Source of the DNA: Aurifilum marmelostoma
Taxonomy: Eukaryota; Ascomycota; Sordariomycetes; Diaporthales; Cryphonectriaceae
Assembly (NCBI GenBank): GCA_027559495.1
Contig: JAMXSV010000023.1
Coordinates: forward strand, 434,001-498,000
Direction: 5' to 3'
DNA length: 64,000 nt
In this document: positions 1 through 9,382 of the stretch, in pieces
How positions within the stretch are numbered: position 1 is the stretch's first letter
How the letters are laid out: each line of letters opens with the position of its first letter
Translations under genes and position numbers: made by a program
The notes under the pieces: model-generated
Database searches by the model: none
What the model was told of the DNA's origin: nothing
The model's input: only the letters and a program-made list of their open reading frames with translations

Positions 1-64
1 GACTTACTACTTGTTCCGGGTCAGGCCGTTGCAGCGCGTCGCCAAGTCCAAGAGCAAGAAGTGA
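1..64 (+). CDS. C-terminal end of an unidentified protein (5' end outside window)
   Basis: The frame beginning at base 2 is open and ends in TGA at 62-64. It gives a basic tail (TYYLFRVRPLQRV, then AKSKSKK). Lysine/serine-rich C-termini are common in ER membrane and nucleolar proteins, but 20 residues cannot be assigned to a family. The tail does not fit a canonical KKXX retrieval signal. The following sequence is A/T-rich, as expected of a 3' untranslated region. Confidence 0.5.
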   Translation, partial: TYYLFRVRPLQRVAKSKSKK

Positions 65-477
65 AGAGAGAGAGAGAGGGTTGGGTGGTTAGAATTAGGG
101 GTTTGTCATTGCTGTTAATGGTTGCTCAACGAGTACTGGGTTCGAGCGCCAACTGGGTCATTACTGGAAACATCCGCGGATCGCATTTACGATAGATAGA
201 CTTTTTGGTGTTGGGAGGGGTTTTCTGATACTTATTATAGACCTAACGATGAATTAATTACTATTGAATTATAATTACTTACAATAAAATGACAATGTGC
301 ATCACACTGATACTAATTTTCTCCTGGGTCTGAATTGATATATAATAGGAAACAATCAAAAACAAAAAAAAAAAAAAAAAAATGAGCGTCTGTGGAGAGA
401 GAGTCAGTCCTCTCAGCATTCTGTGGCCTCGGAGCAGGGGCTCAGGTCTGTAACATGTTCACCAAAAATGACAAAAT
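65..477. other. Intergenic, A/T-rich
   Basis: No gene is visible. It contains a GA run just after the upstream stop, an A/T-rich block at about 230-360 and a run of about 20 A at 362-382, probably the 3' flank of the upstream gene. Confidence 0.6.
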
Positions 478-565
478 TGAGGGACGCCGGATTTGAACCG
501 ACAACCTTGAGGAGTCTCCAGAGAAAGAACTGGAATCTCACACGCTACCGTTGCGCCAGCCCCCC
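478..565 (-). tRNA. tRNA-Trp (anticodon CCA) with a short intron
   Basis: The reverse complement folds as a tRNA. The acceptor stem is GGGGGGC/GTCCCTC with one G-U pair per side and discriminator A at 478. The D-arm has GCGC-AACGGTA-GCGT, as is usual in eukaryotic tRNA-Trp, and the T-arm is GTCGG-TTCAAAT-CCGGC. The anticodon loop reads TTCCAG. It is followed by about 16 intron bases whose CTGGA pairs with TCCAG across the anticodon, the usual eukaryotic pre-tRNA arrangement. The lowest anticodon-stem pair is an A-C mismatch under this intron placement, so the exact splice positions are slightly uncertain. Confidence 0.85.
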
Positions 566-1009
566 AATTGATGAAATTTGCAATAAATAGAACAGTCTAT
601 ATTCTACATGACTCATTGGTGTCCTGGACCGTCAACTTGTGTCTGCTGGCCCACACACACCCCCACGTGAATTCCACCACTCGAACCAATCTGGGAATGA
701 TGGACCAGCGACACCAAACCTCAGTCCGGGTTGATGTTTCGGTCGTTGGCTATCTTCTCTTGGCTTGAATATAATTTACCTGGTGTAAGTGTCATCCTTG
801 CAGTTTCATGCTTACTCAGGATCGCGATCATCGACTCGAGATGCGGATGCGTCACTTGCGCAATGTGTTGGGCCAGGGTTGAGCGGGCTGGCACAACAGA
901 TTCTTTGTTCTCCAGTGAACAGTAATATATTGGTTTGATTGTAATAGATGCTTCGTATGCAACAATTGGAGAAAAATGGCTTTTGTACAAGAACGGTTCC
1001 ACCGCAGTC
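566..1009. other. Intergenic
   Basis: Sequence between the tRNA and the stop of the methyltransferase gene. Short ORFs here have no recognisable content. Presumably it holds the methyltransferase 3' UTR and the upstream flank of the tRNA. Confidence 0.5.
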
Positions 1010-2437
1010 CTATGTCGCCGTTCCGGTACACGGAGCCTCCATCCTCTTCTCCGCGACGATCATCAGGTTCCGCGGAGACACCTTGTACTCAAAGATCGGA
1101 ACAACATCCACCCCGTCAGCCGCATGCTCGACAAGATACCAGTACCGATCCAGAGCGATGATGCTCTCGACAGCTTTACAGCAGAGGACACCAAGCGTCC
1201 ACAGGATAGCAATCCTGCTCTCCCCCCGGCCAGCATAGCGCGCTTCGTACGCCTCCGTGTCTTCCCTCGAGACTCTGCTCTGGTCCACGCCGAGGCAGCG
1301 CACCGCGCGGCTCGTGAACCTCTCGAAACTGGCCAGGTCCCCCTTCCTGATGCCCCAGTTCGGTCTGCCGCCGGCGTCGTCCACCCGTATGCCCTTGTCA
1401 TGCAGCATCTTCTCCAGCACAGCCCGGTAGAACTGTTTCCGGGCGTGGGCCGACCTCGCCCTGGTCGGGTCCAGCCTCTCCCAGTTGTTGGGCGCCTGGC
1501 AGCCCGTCATCAGCGCCGTCGGGCTCAGCGTCACCCCGCGGGCCCGGAGCCGCTCGCTGACGGGGAACCCATCCGGGCAGCTGTCCGAGCGCATGACGAT
1601 GTGGTTATAGCAGCACCCGACGGCCGCGAGGTGGGAGATGAAGGCACACCTGTCAAAGTACCGCAGCATGTGCTCAGACAGCCTCCCGCAGGCGTGCAGG
1701 CCCACGAGCACGCACCTCTCGCCGCCCGCCCAGCCCTCGATCTCCTCGGCCAGGGCCGTCGAGCCGTCGATATAGCGGACGAGGTGTCTAAGCCGGTCCT
1801 CTGTGACGCCGAGAGAGGCGGCCAGGGCCTGCGAGCCGGCGACCTGGGATGCGCTGCCGTCAATGGCCAGGACGCGGAGGGTGGGGAACAGGTGGGCGAG
1901 GGTGACGGAGAGGTAACCCTGTCCGGAGCCCACGTCGATGACGTGGGTGAGGTTGTGGGCATGGCAGACTTGGTGGATATAAGCAGCTGCAACAGACACC
2001 TCGTTGATCTTCTTGGTCTTCATGTGACTGGTCAATGCTTCGGGCAGGGCAAGTGCTGGTCCCTGGCGCTGTGCACGCGGTAGCGAGACCGACTTGAGCT
2101 GGCCAAGCCACCTAACCAGAGACTCTGGACGGGTGATTGAGGACGTTTCCTTGGTAAGTATGCCATGTGTAGTTGTTGTTGCACCTGGGCCTTCATGCTC
2201 GCCCTCCTCGATGCTGTCGATCATTTCTTGCTGCATGAGGCGATGGTCTCGTACTTGTGAGTCCGCGTCCCAGTAGGCTGTCCATTCGGACGGAAGTGTG
2301 CCCCAGGCATCGTGTATGAATGCGTCATTGACATGTACGCCACCTGTGATTTGACGGACCAGAGGAGTCTGAATGAAATCGCTTAGATCGTCTGTCAACT
2401 CCTCGACGCTCTCGTAGGGAGCCGGCAGCGTAGGCAT
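1010..2437 (-). CDS. METTL25/RRNAD1-type SAM-dependent methyltransferase
   Basis: A single uninterrupted frame of 475 residues starting at an ATG (2435-2437). It has the hallmarks of the METTL25 methyltransferase family: the MKTKKINEV entry motif near residue 139, the SAM-binding loop DVGSGQGYL at about 168-176, GLHACGRLS at about 246-254, VGCCYNHI at about 273-280, and the closing SPRNLMIVAEK shortly before the end. The predicted fold is Rossmann-like. The N-terminal 130 residues are acidic and poorly conserved. Vertebrate METTL25B has been linked to ribosomal-protein arginine methylation, but the substrate of fungal members is not established, so I give none. The gene runs in the same direction as the transporter gene upstream of it and starts 565 nt from that gene's stop. 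No intron is needed. Confidence 0.87.
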   Translation of the reverse strand: MPTLPAPYESVEELTDDLSDFIQTPLVRQITGGVHVNDAFIHDAWGTLPSEWTAYWDADSQVRDHRLMQQEMIDSIEEGEHEGPGATTTTHGILTKETSSITRPESLVRWLGQLKSVSLPRAQRQGPALALPEALTSHMKTKKINEVSVAAAYIHQVCHAHNLTHVIDVGSGQGYLSVTLAHLFPTLRVLAIDGSASQVAGSQALAASLGVTEDRLRHLVRYIDGSTALAEEIEGWAGGERCVLVGLHACGRLSEHMLRYFDRCAFISHLAAVGCCYNHIVMRSDSCPDGFPVSERLRARGVTLSPTALMTGCQAPNNWERLDPTRARSAHARKQFYRAVLEKMLHDKGIRVDDAGGRPNWGIRKGDLASFERFTSRAVRCLGVDQSRVSREDTEAYEARYAGRGESRIAILWTLGVLCCKAVESIIALDRYWYLVEHAADGVDVVPIFEYKVSPRNLMIVAEKRMEAPCTGTAT

Positions 2438-3002
2438 GTTTCTTCCACGCCACGGTCGATAGTATGCCGGGGCAGAATCGGTGAGGGAGTTCTTAACCTG
2501 AGAGAGACCATTGTCTTTGAGGAATTGAAAGGTTGCACTCTACCAGAATGAGTGCGGCATGCTGTTTTACATTTCTTCTTGTGGTGTGTAGAAGGCAATC
2601 TTGAGGCAAAAGCAGTGCGAGTTTCTCATGACCATCAGACCCTAACCCTGACATTATATTGAGACGATTCACAGCTATCTTCGTTATTGAGCTCTCAACT
2701 TTATACTATGCACATTCTTGGTTTAATTTATATCTTGGCCTAAGATACGAATAGTCCATGATGCATGCGGAAAATCAGTCCCAATCGAGCCGATCAAGTT
2801 TTGGCCACAAGAAGGCTTCGGACCTTGAACAGCTCGAACACAATGCAAGTCTTCAGTATAACAGCAGTCAGTCCTTGCACCTAATTTCGAACGCTGTCTC
2901 GCTGCCACTATGATGGTATGCTAACTATAAGGGAAACCCTCCAGGAAAGTAACAATGATGCAGCCAGAGTAAGTAATTGGCCAAGGTGTTGTCGTGGCCC
3001 CT
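2438..3002. other. Intergenic, promoter side of the methyltransferase gene
   Basis: No gene. The interval joins the 3' end of the transporter gene and the 5' side of the methyltransferase gene. It includes ACCCTAACCCTGAC at about 2639-2652, which resembles one and a half telomere repeats and may be chance or a telobox-like element. Confidence 0.5.
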
Positions 3003-5087
3003 TTACTCGGCCCCGATCAAGCTCTTGGGCAAAAATGCCCACACTGTACCAATGAGAGAAAGGGTGATGCAGAGCAGCATGAGTGCCCAGTTGACGAGCC
3101 TCTCCGTCTTGCTGATCTGCTGACCAAACAGCTTCAGGTGAAAGGCAATGGGCAGAGACACGCATATCGTAAAACACAGAGCAGATCCTGAGGAAGCCGT
3201 TAGTAATGCCTCTTTAGATCCGAGCTGTAGAGTTCATAAATGAGAACAAGCTTACCCATAAATGCCATGATGGAGTCAAAGGCCGGAAAGACAATAGAGA
3301 TGATCAAGAAGATCACGACCGTAACCACCCGGATGGCAATCTTCACGATCCCTCTAAAATACGCCGACCTTCCCACCATGGCCGAAGATCCCTCTGCGAT
3401 CGCCTGCTGATGGACACCCAGCAACACCTCAGCGGTCGAGATGATAGGCCTGGCGTTCAGGGGCACCTTGGTCAGAGGGATTATGGCGATGACACCACAC
3501 AGTATGTACGTCAGCGCCTTGGGGTATCCGGCAGTGAGGAAGATGTTGGAGGTGATAGCGTCCAGCACATCGTCGCCGAACATGAGAAGGCCGACGATAG
3601 CAGCGGTTGCATCGAGGAGGCACGTGAAGGAGAAGGTGATCTTGACGGCGCGGCCGTACTTGTGTGGGTGTCGCATGTCTCGGTATATATTCGGAAACAC
3701 GCCGTGGCCGCCCCAGGGAGACATGAGCAGACCAAAAGAGAGCGGCAGCGTCAGCCAGTTCGCGGGAAAGAGGTAAGTGACTGCCGGCGTGATCAGAGAA
3801 CCGGGAGAGTCTGGTTTGATCAGGCCGTCGATGATCACAATCAGGACAACTGTCGACAGTGTCAGCAACTTTGTCGAGTCCAGACGGAGTGGGTAGCGAT
3901 GTTCAACTCACTTGTAAAGCAGCACAATATGCCGATGATGCTGGTGAAACTCAAGTATCTCAACGGCAGAAAGTTCAGGGGTATCAGGATGATCGAAAAG
4001 ATGATCTTCCACTGGTTCAAGGACAGCACGCCGTCGAAGAGCAGCTCCATGGAATCGGCAAAGAGGACGATGAGAGCCACACAGGCGGCGAGCAGCTCCA
4101 ATGTGAAGAGAATACTCGTAGCGATACGGGCATTGCGGCCGAACGAGATGTATGCGAGGTCGGAGAATGTGATCAGGCTGGGATCGAGTTCCATGCACTT
4201 GGCGAGCAATCTCGCAGTGTACGAGGTGACAGCCGCCGCACCGAGGAGGGTCAGCATGCCGCAGAGCCAGCCTGCGTACTTGATACCCATGGGTAAACTC
4301 AAGAGGCCGACACCAATCAAGACACTAGAGGTATGCATTGTCAGGACTGAAACACCCACACCCAAAGATTCCGGCCCCCTTCTCCGGGAGGGTTGTATCC
4401 TTGCACCTACTTGATCGAGTTGAAGACTGTCTGCGGCAGCGTGCTCTGCCCCTTCACGGTGAGGACGATCTTTCCATCCTCCGCCTCGACCTCCTTCACC
4501 AAGATGGGCTCCATCTCCCCATCGGGTGCGTTTCCGCTCATCTGCTGCTGGCGCCACATCTCTCCTGCCTGGGCCATGGACTCTCTGCCCAGGTCTTCGT
4601 CCTCGGCCGAAGTACTCCCATAGTCGCGGAACGAGCCATAACTCCCTATAATGTCCGGTGTCGCCAGCTGAGGGGGAACCGCGAAGATGCTGCCAGGGGT
4701 CCCGCCGCTGCTGAAACTGAAGGTGCGCCGCAGCTCATTGTCCAGCGCCTTGCGCTCCCGCTCGCGAAAGGACCCCGTGAGGCTAGAGTGGCGACCCGAA
4801 GGACCCAAGAGAGGCTGATTCTCGCTGGGACCAGACGGCTCGGGGCTGTCGTCACGAATTGCATCTTCGGGGCTTGCAGCTTCGAGGTGTTGACGGAGCA
4901 GGGAGACGCGCGGCACAGAATGGCCTATGCCCGCCTCCTCGTCGCGCCGCCCGTATGGGATTCCATCGTGTGCGGCAAGGGGATCTTGACCTGGTGCGAA
5001 GACAAAGGACGGGCGCTGTGGGATGACCTCTGGGAAGCCCGCGGCACGCTGTAAGGAGCGCTGAAAGGAACGGATCGAGTTCACACC
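3003..5087 (-). CDS. AVT-type vacuolar amino-acid transporter (AAAP family); 5' exon unresolved
   Basis: Minus-strand exons 5087-4411, 4324-3912, 3849-3256 and 3187-3003 join through GTAGGT/TAG, GTGAGT/CAG and GTAAGC/CAG introns of 86, 62 and 68 nt, giving 622 residues in one frame. The joins restore family motifs: FNSINVLIGVGLLSLPMG across intron 1, CCFTIVLIVIIDG across intron 2 and AFMGSALCF across intron 3. The N-terminal 220 residues are hydrophilic and Ser/Glu-rich with the NQPLL motif seen in vacuolar AVT proteins. About eleven hydrophobic segments follow. Family members move neutral or basic amino acids across the vacuolar membrane with protons; direction and substrate cannot be read here. 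The most upstream exon begins with GGT GTG AAC after a TTTTCCAG acceptor, with no ATG, so at least one 5' exon lies further upstream. Confidence 0.85.
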
Positions 5088-5439
5088 CTGGAAAATGTAA
5101 ACAGGATTAGCTTTCCACCGTGGCAGGGCAAGAGTAGCTTCAGTAGTGGGTAGCAGAGATCCGACGGGCGTGGTTCTCTCTCCCTCTCCTCTCTTGTACG
5201 GCTTGGGTTTGTCCCGGTCGAGCGCACAAAGAAGGGAACACCGTGCTATCTGCCACGATGCTCAACTTCGAGCTGAGGAGAGACTGGGACAGAGACCAAG
5301 AGGAAGAGCATATGCCCCGTGCCTCAACAGCGCATCGACTCCAAATTCAAAGCATGCCTGACAGGCGTGATGGACAAAATTCTAAAACACGTACTCCTAC
5401 GTCGCCGAGGGCGGAAAGGCGGTTCGTGACGGAGGATCT

Positions 5440-5714
5440 ACAATGGGCTTCTTGTCAGTATCCACCGGGTCAAGACAACAAGAAAGCCGGTCTTGTCTTG
5501 CTCAGATAGGTTGTGCGCACCGTCTCCTCCGTCTCGCATGGAGGTTGTCATCTGAATCCCCTGCGCCCGTCGCGCGAAGGCTCTGTCCCAGCTGTTGGTG
5601 ACCGTCGAAGGCGATGTGCCTCGCCTCGCTGGTGGGAAAACTCCCGGGACGATCTGAGAAGCCACCCCGCTCATATGCGTCCCATGTCGAGGGATTGCTT
5701 CTTCCGTCGGACAT
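5440..5714 (-). other. Probable first exon(s) of the AVT-type transporter
   Basis: Two overlapping minus-strand frames could supply the missing start. One begins at ATG 5714 (MSDGRSNPSTWD) and stops near 5505. The other begins at ATG 5674 (MSGVASQIV) and runs to about 5438. Both have coding-like codon use. The acceptor at 5088-5089 requires the preceding exon to end on a codon boundary. The first frame has no such GT donor; the second has weak ones (a GTTGTC tract near 5480). An additional small exon or an alternative splice is possible, so I do not give a joined model. Confidence 0.4.
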
Positions 5715-6911
5715 GGGGGCGAGCGAGTACAGAAATGGGAGGGCAGGCGATGAAGCGGATAGAAGGCTGGCGAGAGTAGCAAAAGAAAAAGGCTGGTCTC
5801 GGCAGGAAATGAGTGGCACGGAAGTCACGACCAAAGCAAGGAAGCGTGTCTCTCCTTCTTGACTTGTACCTTTATGTCGGGGACCTTTGGCCCAGATACT
5901 CTCACGATGTTTCTCCAGAGAACTTTCTTCGAGCGCCGAGCAGGACTGGTTTTATCTTGCACATGGAAACAATCTAGATAGTACGTAATGATGCAGCGCT
6001 GCAGCCAAAGCGCACTCGCATACAGCGGGTTATGACCAGTGCGGGCTATTGTTTACCGCAGTACGCCGTACCATGTACCTCAGCGCACGCGACACAACGT
6101 CCTTATCGCCGCAGGCATCCCTAGTGCAAAGCACAAATCCTGATGTCGAGGGTACCACAGCACAGGGTACATGGCATGGGGTGTGGTGGGGTAGATGGTG
6201 GGGCTGCAGAGGGGCCGGGACCATTCGATAGGGGTCATTCCGGAGGAGGCTGTGGTATCGTGATAGGAAGCATTGTACTATGTACTGCGATACGGTCATG
6301 GTTATTGAAGCGTTTGATAGTGGCTGGTCCCGGGAGTCTCGAGAGTCTGGCCATCTGATCTTCTGAAGGAATTTTCTCCAAGGTTCGTCTCGAGCTGCAC
6401 TTGGCAGACCAGGGATGGAAAGGAACGGCATTTGCAACCTCGTTTCTGCTGATGCTCCCCCCCTGGAGAATTGTTAAAAAAAAAAAAACCTGTTGGCCGA
6501 TGATAGACGAGCAGGATATCAATGCAGGAAAATTCTGTCGGGCAGGTGGCGATACATATGCAAATTTCCCTCATCTCGAGAACCACTGAATTTTCTCTGT
6601 TCCAGACTTGTGTTTCCCCGGGTCAGAGAAGCTCCTTGCTCACTGTAACTCACTGTAACCATCTTCAATACTTACTATGGCCTGGTACAAATCACCTTTA
6701 GTGAATGCTATGAAAATAACCCTAACCCGCCACGCCAGAGACCTGAATCCCTGAACCCTGTCTCTGAGTAGCGTTCCCGCCCCATCACAGAGTCCTGAGA
6801 GTCCACCAGGGCTTGTCTGGAGCACTCCGCAACTTTACCACAATATTCCACATCTCATTTACACACTCCACAGCACTGTATATATTCTGTATGGTCCTGA
6901 AAATGCACAGA
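5715..6911. other. Intergenic, promoter region of the transporter gene
   Basis: No gene recognised on either strand. It contains a G/T-rich patch (6140-6220), a run of A at 6477-6488, and AACCCTAACCC at about 6718-6728. The short ORFs are unlike coding sequence. Confidence 0.5.
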
Positions 6912-7027
6912 GGCGCGGTGGCGGAGTGGTCTAACGCGATAGACTAGAATTTTCAACGCTCCTGGTTGTTGAAGGTCCTGGGTATCTATTCTGTTCGCAG
7001 GCGTCTGTTCGAATCAGGCCCGCGTCG
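6912..7027 (+). tRNA. tRNA-Ser (anticodon AGA) with a 34-nt intron
   Basis: Class II tRNA with a long variable arm. The acceptor stem is GGCGCGG/CCGCGTC with discriminator G at 7027, the serine identity base. The D-arm is TGGCGGAGTGGTCTAACGCG, the anticodon stem ATAGA/TCTAT and the T-arm GTCTG-TTCGAAT-CAGGC. The loop CT-AGA-A reads anticodon AGA (codon UCU). Intron 6950-6983 sits immediately after position 37, the usual eukaryotic site. The variable arm (TCTG-TTCG-CAGG) forms a small hairpin typical of tRNA-Ser. Confidence 0.88.
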
Positions 7028-9382
7028 TCTCAGAGGCCAATCCAGGCTTCAACCTTTTTGGGCTAACCTTTCCTTGCATAACAGATAAGTATGCTTCTCT
7101 ATTGTTGTCAGGCTGTTGTGTATTGTTTTGTCAGTTCCATATGAAAGCTGTTGTTGGTGAGCATCCATGACTACTTACTTGGGCGAAGCAGCTACAATGT
7201 CTGCCCGTGTACTCAATTATATAAGGGTACAGTATGATCTAGATCAGCAGCCACTCACATATATCAAGAATACCTTGGATACCACATGAGCCACTAATTA
7301 GCATCTGCTATGGAGTACTATGCTGCCATATGAGATTCTCCGTGATCACAGTTCATCTCTTCACTCTGACCCATAAACATGCAAGCGGCTCCAATTGAAT
7401 GACTTGATCACAAGGTCAGTATTGAAAATAGGCCTGAATGTAATGGTTACCTCGTGTATATAATAAACTGAGTATGATAAGGTGTTGCTGTAGTAGTAGT
7501 ATATATCAAGTTCTAGTCCGAGTCGCACTGGCTAGAGTTTACCTGGGCAAGGGTGACAAGCCGATGGATGACCTAGCGACCATGAAATCGTAATACCATG
7601 TATGTATGGCATCTCTGTTGAAAGCGAGGCCGTTGTAGTTACTATCTGCAAGTTCATTGGCTCTCAGTTGAAGCCTCAAGAACATTGCATCTCATAATTG
7701 ACGATCAACAGCTTATTCTCAAGCACGGAGGAGCCGACCACCATAAACAACCTGGAAGTCACATCCCTCTAGCCGGGGCAAACAATCCTGTATTACTTTA
7801 GGCACTGGTGCCCAGAACATCATCTCAGCGATCTGATTTCTGGCACGACGGCGGAATCAGCACGAAATTTACGAAACAAGGAAGCATTCCCAGGCCAATT
7901 CTGGATGTGCCCGGACGTAAACATGATCAAGGAAAGAAGATCTCAACTCCATGATAGCAAGCTCAATCTGAACCTCTGTAAACAATTATGACACGTCGGT
8001 ACCGAACATGAGGTCCAGTTCCGAATGGCTAGCCCGTGGCAGGTTTGTAAAGACTGTGAAAGATCGAATCGTGGTGCTGTTCCCTTCACTGACTGGGAGC
8101 AATTCACTTAACCCACACAAGCCGATACCATAGGGCGCCATATCAGAAGCAAGCCTCTAAGTGATTACCTGATCATTCTGAACATCTTGTTCCAAGGTCG
8201 ACTCTGCACCATCGTCGATACCTCAAGAAGGAGCGCCTCTTCCCACCGCCAGCATTCCCCATCGGAAGTACGTCACCGCTAGCCATGGAGTCCTCCAACC
8301 CGCCTTCCGAATCACAAACATATCATGAGCACTGCCACCCTGTGTAACCTTCCAGAGGTCACCCAACTCCCACTCACTATACCATAGCCCTCGGCGAGGC
8401 TGTACCACAATGGGGCACGTGTGTATGTGTGTGTGTGTGTGTGTGCGCGCGAGAGAGAGAGAGAGAGAGCGAGCGAGGTGTGTCCTACGCGGCGTCTTCC
8501 GTTGTGTTGCGTTGCACTGCGTTGATGCCGTGTCGTACGTTTCATGTCCCCGCCCTGGGACGAAGGTGACTGATTGACTGGCTGCCCAAGGGAATCGGTG
8601 ATTCGGGAATCAAGGTCTTGACGTTGTCTTTCCTATCACAAACGTGTTCTTGCCGTCTATCTATCTCTTGCCGTGGGCCGACGAAAGGGGGCCATCTAGT
8701 CTACATGGTGACACGAGAAGTGCACACGTGAGTCAACGGTCACCAACCAGTTTCACAGCTGATTTGTGTTACCTTACCGCTCCCAAGAGCCATCCAAGTA
8801 TCACAGGAACAGTGCATGAGGATCATCTTTGTGAGTGGGTAACTTCTGGTATTTGTGTTTTGACTAGTAGTGTGGAGATATCTAATACACAGAAAGCGAG
8901 TTGGACAAGATCGTTGTCTTATCTCTCAACATCTTTGGTCGAGTGTGCTTGTGTTTGGTGTTAAGCAACACTGTTTGACCACAATGGTTTCGCTCGGTTT
9001 GCCTCGTGTCTGCCGCTTTGCCGCTCTGCCGCCTTTCCCAATGTTTTTGTGTTTTCCTGGCCAAGAAAAAAAAAATATGTAACAGTAAATAAAAGAAAAG
9101 AACCCATTCCCGATGCAATTTGTTGTAAAACCCTGTCAACCCCGTACGCGATGCAATCATCAAACAGGCCTTCCCACAAGTAACTAAAGAGTAGTAGAAG
9201 AATATAACTTCCCAGAGCGGCAAACACGAGGCGTGGAATGTAGTGTGGTGTACGACAGACAGCAGAGCCACACTATTCCGACCGATGCAAAAATGACGGT
9301 GAAGATGTGAGAAAAGAGGAAAAAAAAAGACAAGATAGCCCAACTACAAGTGGTGAGCAGGCAATGAGAATGGAGGACTCTC
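7028..9382. other. Intergenic, 2.4 kb without a gene
   Basis: No coding sequence is supported. The first 1.2 kb after the tRNA is A/T-richer and CpG-poorer than surrounding DNA and may be old repeat sequence. A compound microsatellite lies at 8419-8478. The last 400 nt are probably the kinase 3' UTR. Confidence 0.5.
8419..8478. repeat. Compound (GT)n-(GA)n microsatellite
   Basis: Alternating GT from 8419 passes through GCGCGC into (GA)n from 8451, then GAGCGAGCGAG. It is purely dinucleotide and noncoding; the apparent ORF crossing it is an artefact of the repeat. Confidence 0.9.

Noticed and set aside
935..2083. 382-residue plus-strand ORF
   Set aside because: It lies opposite the METTL25-type gene, is Arg/Ala/Pro-rich, starts without a convincing ATG and has no family motifs; it is an antisense shadow of G/C-rich coding DNA.
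2639..6728. Telomere-like CCCTAA strings at about 2640 and 6720
   Set aside because: Each holds fewer than two repeat units and the surroundings are ordinary genes; too short to indicate a telomere or subtelomere.
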